A stretch of 19,535 bases of DNA. Origin: DATDPY01 sp964395765. GTDB lineage: Bacteria; Bacteroidota; Bacteroidia; Cytophagales; Cyclobacteriaceae. A model generated the notes under the pieces. That model did no database searches, was not told the DNA's origin, and was given only the letters and a program-made list of their open reading frames with translations. Position numbers and translations under genes: made by a program. Below, piece by piece: positions 16,389 through 19,535 of the stretch. The DNA is taken from the NCBI GenBank assembly GCA_964395765.1, contig CAYNCU010000059.1, positions 1 to 19,535 of the forward strand. The letters are read 5' to 3'. Position 1 is the stretch's first letter. Each line of letters opens with the position of its first letter.

Positions 16389-17414
16389 TTATTTCACCGC
16401 CGTAATCACTACTTCCCCTCCCCGTTTGCGGTTAAAGATAAGGATAACGAGAATATATAACTGGTATAATTTCCCGAGTATTAACCTTCCATAGGATTTA
16501 TATTCGGCGCCGGCTTGAAATTTCCCCTTTTTCCTGATCACCCGGCTGGCATAATACACCCAATATTCATTTCGCGCGGTAGTTTTTACGTTAACTGTTC
16601 CGAATCCCTGTCTTAATGCGAGCTTTTTCAGGTTATCTGAATTAAAGAGATTAAGATGGCCCGGAGGCTGCAAGGCGAACCATGAAGTTTTGAAATAATG
16701 AAAGGAATGGCTATCTGTATTGGGCGTTACGATAATCAGGCGGCCGCCGTTTCTTAATAATTCATATGACCGGCGAATCAATAACTCGGGATCATAGTGG
16801 TGTTCAATCACATGATTGATGGTTATCACATCATAGGAATTCTTTTCCAGGTCGGATTCGGTCACTTCGCCTTGCCATACTTTCAACTTTCTTTCTTCAC
16901 ATAAGGCTATCGATTTCGGATCGATTTCAATACCTTCTACGTCCCAGCCTAAAGTCTGCATTTTAAAAATAAAATCGCCGTTACCGCATCCGACATCCAG
17001 TAATTTATTTTTTACCTCGTTTTTAAGGTATAGAATATCATAATCAATTTCGACTTTCTCCGTCGGAAACAGGAACATGAAAATCCCGGTCAAAGAATTT
17101 AAAATTCCATTTTTGCCATAACCATATTTAAGTTTATAATAAGCCTTTGCCACCGGTTGCAACATTTTTTTTATCAGGTTTTCCTTATCGGCATGGGTAT
17201 AATACTCATCGTAAATCTTCCAGATTTCATCTTTTAAAGGAGCCGGTGTCAGCCAAATGTGATTGCACTCCCGGTTGGTACACCTGAAAAACTGCCATTC
17301 ACCCGGGTTATTATATAATGGATCCCTGAGCGTTGCATAGAGAACCTCACCTTGCGCATGACATACCATGCATTCATTGATTATGTGGGTTTTAATTTGT
17401 TTACCTTCATCCAT
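16389..17414 (-). CDS. SAM methyltransferase with N-terminal zinc ribbon
   Basis: A 341-residue protein with an N-terminal zinc-ribbon-like module: Cys15 and Cys18 (CMVC), then Cys45 and Cys50 (CTNREC), followed by the WLTPAP segment typical of this group. The class I methyltransferase domain follows, with motif I LLDVGCGNGDF at 138-148, acidic loop VEGIEIDPKSI at 159-169, motif IV YDVITINHVIEHHYDPE at 194-210 and LLRNGGRLIIVTPN at 219-232. PPGHLNLFNSDNL at 250-262 is also characteristic. A hydrophobic stretch (315-328) near the C-terminus may attach it to the membrane. Similar proteins methylate sugars or nucleotide-sugar intermediates in polysaccharide clusters. It is first in a two-gene unit with the DUF5672-GT2 gene, so it may modify the glycan made by that enzyme. 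Substrate is unknown. Confidence 0.86.
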   Translation of the reverse strand: MDEGKQIKTHIINECMVCHAQGEVLYATLRDPLYNNPGEWQFFRCTNRECNHIWLTPAPLKDEIWKIYDEYYTHADKENLIKKMLQPVAKAYYKLKYGYGKNGILNSLTGIFMFLFPTEKVEIDYDILYLKNEVKNKLLDVGCGNGDFIFKMQTLGWDVEGIEIDPKSIALCEERKLKVWQGEVTESDLEKNSYDVITINHVIEHHYDPELLIRRSYELLRNGGRLIIVTPNTDSHSFHYFKTSWFALQPPGHLNLFNSDNLKKLALRQGFGTVNVKTTARNEYWVYYASRVIRKKGKFQAGAEYKSYGRLILGKLYQLYILVILIFNRKRGGEVVITAVK

Positions 17415-17481
17415 ATATCCTGCAGAAAGAAATTGCCTTTTTATTGAAAAATGGAAACATTAAAAGGAAATTTTTTCAAAA

Positions 17482-17489
17482 CAAATGTA
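17482..17489 (-). promoter_or_regulatory. Candidate -7 box for methyltransferase/glycosyltransferase operon
   Basis: The minus strand reads TACATTTG, an exact match to TAnnTTTG, about 68 bases before the methyltransferase ATG at 17414. A possible -33 TTG lies at 17507-17505 with 15 bases between, slightly short. The 210-base gap between the two divergent genes (17415-17624) otherwise shows only AT-rich sequence. Confidence 0.4.
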
Positions 17490-17624
17490 AATTTAGTATT
17501 ACACCAACTTTAAAGATAGAAATTGAATACGCCTATCATTTATTCCGGATTCATAGATAATAATATGTACTTTTATCAAATTTGCCACCGTGATTCTACA
17601 GAATATTCATGATCCGTTAATCCG

Positions 17625-18539
17625 ATGACCGGTAATCAGTTCAAATATGCACCCATTGCGCTTTTCGTTTATGATCGGCCCTGGCACACGCAAAAAACCC
17701 TTGAGGCCCTGGCCGAAAACGAGTTGATCGGGCAATCCGAATTATACATATTTGCAGACGGCCCCAAAGAAACGGCAACCCGCGAAGAGCTGAGGAATAT
17801 CAGTGAAGTCAATAGCGTGATCAGCCGGATGAAAATGCCGTGTAAAACCCACGTTATATCATCCGGTAAAAACCTGGGATTGTCAAAAAGCATACTCGGG
17901 GGGATCAATTATGTCTTCAAAAATTATGAAAGAATTATCGTAGTTGAAGATGATATAGTCACCCAAAAAGGTTTTCTCAAGTTCCTGAATGAAGCGCTGG
18001 AAATTTATGAGAATGAAAATGATGTTATGCATGTAGGTGCTTACATGCATAAATTAAAGGGCAACTTGCCTGAAACGGCGATGACGCGCCTTATGACATG
18101 CTGGGGTTGGGCAACATGGAAGGACTCCTGGAAAAAATTTAATCCCGATCCGTTTGACCTTCTTAAAAAACTGGAACATAAAGATATCCGGAAATTTGAT
18201 TACAATTCGAGTTACAATAATTACCGGATGTTGAAAAAAAATGCCGCTGGGAAAAATGATTCATGGGCGATCCGATGGTACACGTCAATATTCCTTGAAA
18301 ACGGTTTATGTTATAATACTACAAAATCCCTCACTACCAATATCGGTCACGATGCTTCCGGGACCCACTCCTTTAAATCAAAATCATATCAGTTCGACCT
18401 GGTGGATTATGTAAAAGCGGAATGGATTCCCGTTGAGGAAAATGTCCTGGTCAGGCATGCACTCATATCCTTTTATTGGAAATTGAAGCTTCGCGAAACG
18501 CCTAATTATATACGGCATTTGATTTCGGGTAAACTTTAA
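17625..18539 (+). CDS. Glycosyltransferase (GT-A fold, EDD motif)
   Basis: A 304-residue soluble protein with a GT-A type nucleotide-sugar fold. It begins APIALFVYDRPWHTQKTLEAL (9-29), a donor-site strand and helix, then ELYIFADGPK (39-48) and NLGLSKSILGGINYVFKNYERIIVVEDDIV (83-112). EDD at 108-110 serves as the DxD-like metal-binding motif. Next come MTCWGWATWKDSWKKF at 157-172, DSWAIRWY at 212-219 and GHDASGTH at 241-248, blocks shared by a group of Bacteroidota sugar transferases related to GNT-I and GT2 enzymes. No signal or clear membrane helix is seen, so it should act on the cytoplasmic side. It is transcribed divergently from the methyltransferase and lies in a region rich in glycan genes; donor and acceptor cannot be told. 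Confidence 0.78.
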   Translation: MTGNQFKYAPIALFVYDRPWHTQKTLEALAENELIGQSELYIFADGPKETATREELRNISEVNSVISRMKMPCKTHVISSGKNLGLSKSILGGINYVFKNYERIIVVEDDIVTQKGFLKFLNEALEIYENENDVMHVGAYMHKLKGNLPETAMTRLMTCWGWATWKDSWKKFNPDPFDLLKKLEHKDIRKFDYNSSYNNYRMLKKNAAGKNDSWAIRWYTSIFLENGLCYNTTKSLTTNIGHDASGTHSFKSKSYQFDLVDYVKAEWIPVEENVLVRHALISFYWKLKLRETPNYIRHLISGKL

Positions 18540-18689
18540 AGGTTCATTTATTTAATGGTTTGTTTAATTTGCCGGCCAATTGATTATTTATGTTAAATTA
18601 TTTTCTGAAATTAAATGAAGTGAGTATTTTTAAAATATCATTTTTTTCGGCTTGATTATTCGTTTTTCATTAATAATAAATATGCGGTT

Positions 18690-19493
18690 ATGAAAACATT
18701 TGCAGCTACTTTGTTGGTTGTCTTATTTACTTTTTATGCATGCAAAAAAGATAACAATTCTCCTAATAATCAGAACAATAACGACAGTACATCTGAAGAA
18801 AATAATAACGGAAATCAGATTACCACATTAAACGATGGCTTGATTGCTTATTATCCATTCAACGGAAACGCCAATAATAGCATCAATGCAAATTTTAATG
18901 GGATTATATACGGAGCATCCCTTGCAGTAGACAGGTTTAATCATGCCGACAGTGCGTTTCAATTTAACGGGCAAAACAGTTATATTGAAATTCCTAATTC
19001 TGTTGGATTTACCGGCTCAAATTACACTTATTCATTGTGGTTAAAAATTAATCAAATGCCGGGACCGGGACAATGTCAGTTTGTAATGGAAGTAGGACCA
19101 CCTGATTTAAATATAAGAGGACACTCCTTGGGTATTAATAATCAGTACCCGTCAACAAATCCAACCACCGGCTGGAGTGTAAATAGTTTTAATTCTGATG
19201 GTTCGAGAATAAATTTTCAAACGGGTACTCTGCCGGATTTAGAAATTTGGTACAATATAACAGTTGTTAGAAATGACACCGCAGTTATCATTTATAAAAA
19301 CGGTGAAAGATTAACCTACAATTTATCAAACGGAATTCCATCAGAATATGATAATCCGGAAAATTTTTACGTTGGAGCAAGAATGTCTCTGGCATCAGGA
19401 TTCTTTTTTAATGGAGAGATAGATGATATTAGAATTTATAATCGCGCTTTAACGGAAGATGAAATCAAAGCTCTTACTAACCTAAAAAATTAA
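18690..19493 (+). CDS. LamG-domain surface lipoprotein
   Basis: A 267-residue predicted lipoprotein. Residues 1-17 form a short signal peptide and Cys18 sits in a lipobox-like FYACKK, so the protein should be lipid-anchored. Residues 21-43 are a very Asn-rich linker. From residue 47 to the end is one concanavalin A-like LamG domain: LNDGLIAYYPFNGNANNSI at 47-65, AFQFNGQNSYIEIPN at 89-103, YSLWLKINQ at 114-122, ITVVRNDTAVIIYKNGERL at 190-208, and the closing GEIDDIRIYNRALTEDEIKAL at 242-261. Such domains bind glycans or other surface ligands and are common in Bacteroidota secreted proteins. No catalytic domain or C-terminal secretion tag is present. The gene is visibly more AT-rich than its neighbours. 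It stands alone after a 150-base AT-rich gap; the stop is followed by 42 bases with nothing identified. Confidence 0.83.
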   Translation: MKTFAATLLVVLFTFYACKKDNNSPNNQNNNDSTSEENNNGNQITTLNDGLIAYYPFNGNANNSINANFNGIIYGASLAVDRFNHADSAFQFNGQNSYIEIPNSVGFTGSNYTYSLWLKINQMPGPGQCQFVMEVGPPDLNIRGHSLGINNQYPSTNPTTGWSVNSFNSDGSRINFQTGTLPDLEIWYNITVVRNDTAVIIYKNGERLTYNLSNGIPSEYDNPENFYVGARMSLASGFFFNGEIDDIRIYNRALTEDEIKALTNLKN

Positions 19494-19535
19494 ATATCCC
19501 TTGGGGTAAACCCGATGGGAGTCAATATAGAAAAT

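Noticed and set aside
17451..17467. AT-rich stretch near 17450 resembling the heptad repeat
   Set aside because: It matches the 17-base core at only about 13 positions, which AT-rich sequence could give by chance.
19494..19535. Short GGGG-TAAA-CCC hairpin after the LamG gene
   Set aside because: Only three or four pairs and no T tract, too weak to call a terminator; the window ends before more can be seen.

Overview
The window looks like a chromosomal segment of a member of the Bacteroidota. The support is a TonB-dependent receptor with an N-terminal carboxypeptidase-like domain, a GldA/GldF/GldG-type ABC module, a YfhO-family membrane protein, a short-signal LamG lipoprotein, few clear Shine-Dalgarno sequences, and several AT-rich promoter candidates resembling the Bacteroidota -7 box (TAnnTTTG). 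No rRNA, tRNA, CRISPR array, transposase or phage gene was seen. I cannot name a genus.

Layout, left to right. (1) 1-1089, minus strand: the 5' end of an L-fucose isomerase gene running off the left edge, and an exported SGNH/GDSL hydrolase. (2) 1177-3501, plus: a TonB-dependent outer-membrane receptor. (3) 3710-7878, minus: a tight four-gene operon (ATPase, permease, GldG-like protein, DUF4340 protein), possibly led by a small uncharacterised ORF at 7866-8045. (4) 8151-9632, minus: a DASS/SLC13 sodium-coupled anion transporter. (5) 9696-11280, plus: a D-lyxose/D-mannose isomerase-like cupin and a PfkB sugar kinase four bases apart, a plausible isomerise-then-phosphorylate pair. (6) 11326-18539: a probable surface-glycan or glycoconjugate region on both strands, with a divergent SAM methyltransferase, a YfhO protein, a two-domain DUF5672-GT2 glycosyltransferase, a zinc-ribbon SAM methyltransferase and another glycosyltransferase. 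(7) 18690-19493: an AT-rich, Asn-rich LamG lipoprotein.

The genes suggest sugar uptake and use (fucose isomerase, isomerase/kinase pair, hydrolase, receptor) next to envelope glycan building. I see no clearly new defence or mobile system. The points most worth a second look are the DUF5672-GT2 fusion and its methyltransferase partner, the isomerase/kinase pair, the small ORF overlapping the start of the ABC operon, and a heptad-based AT-rich repeat shared by two intergenic regions.
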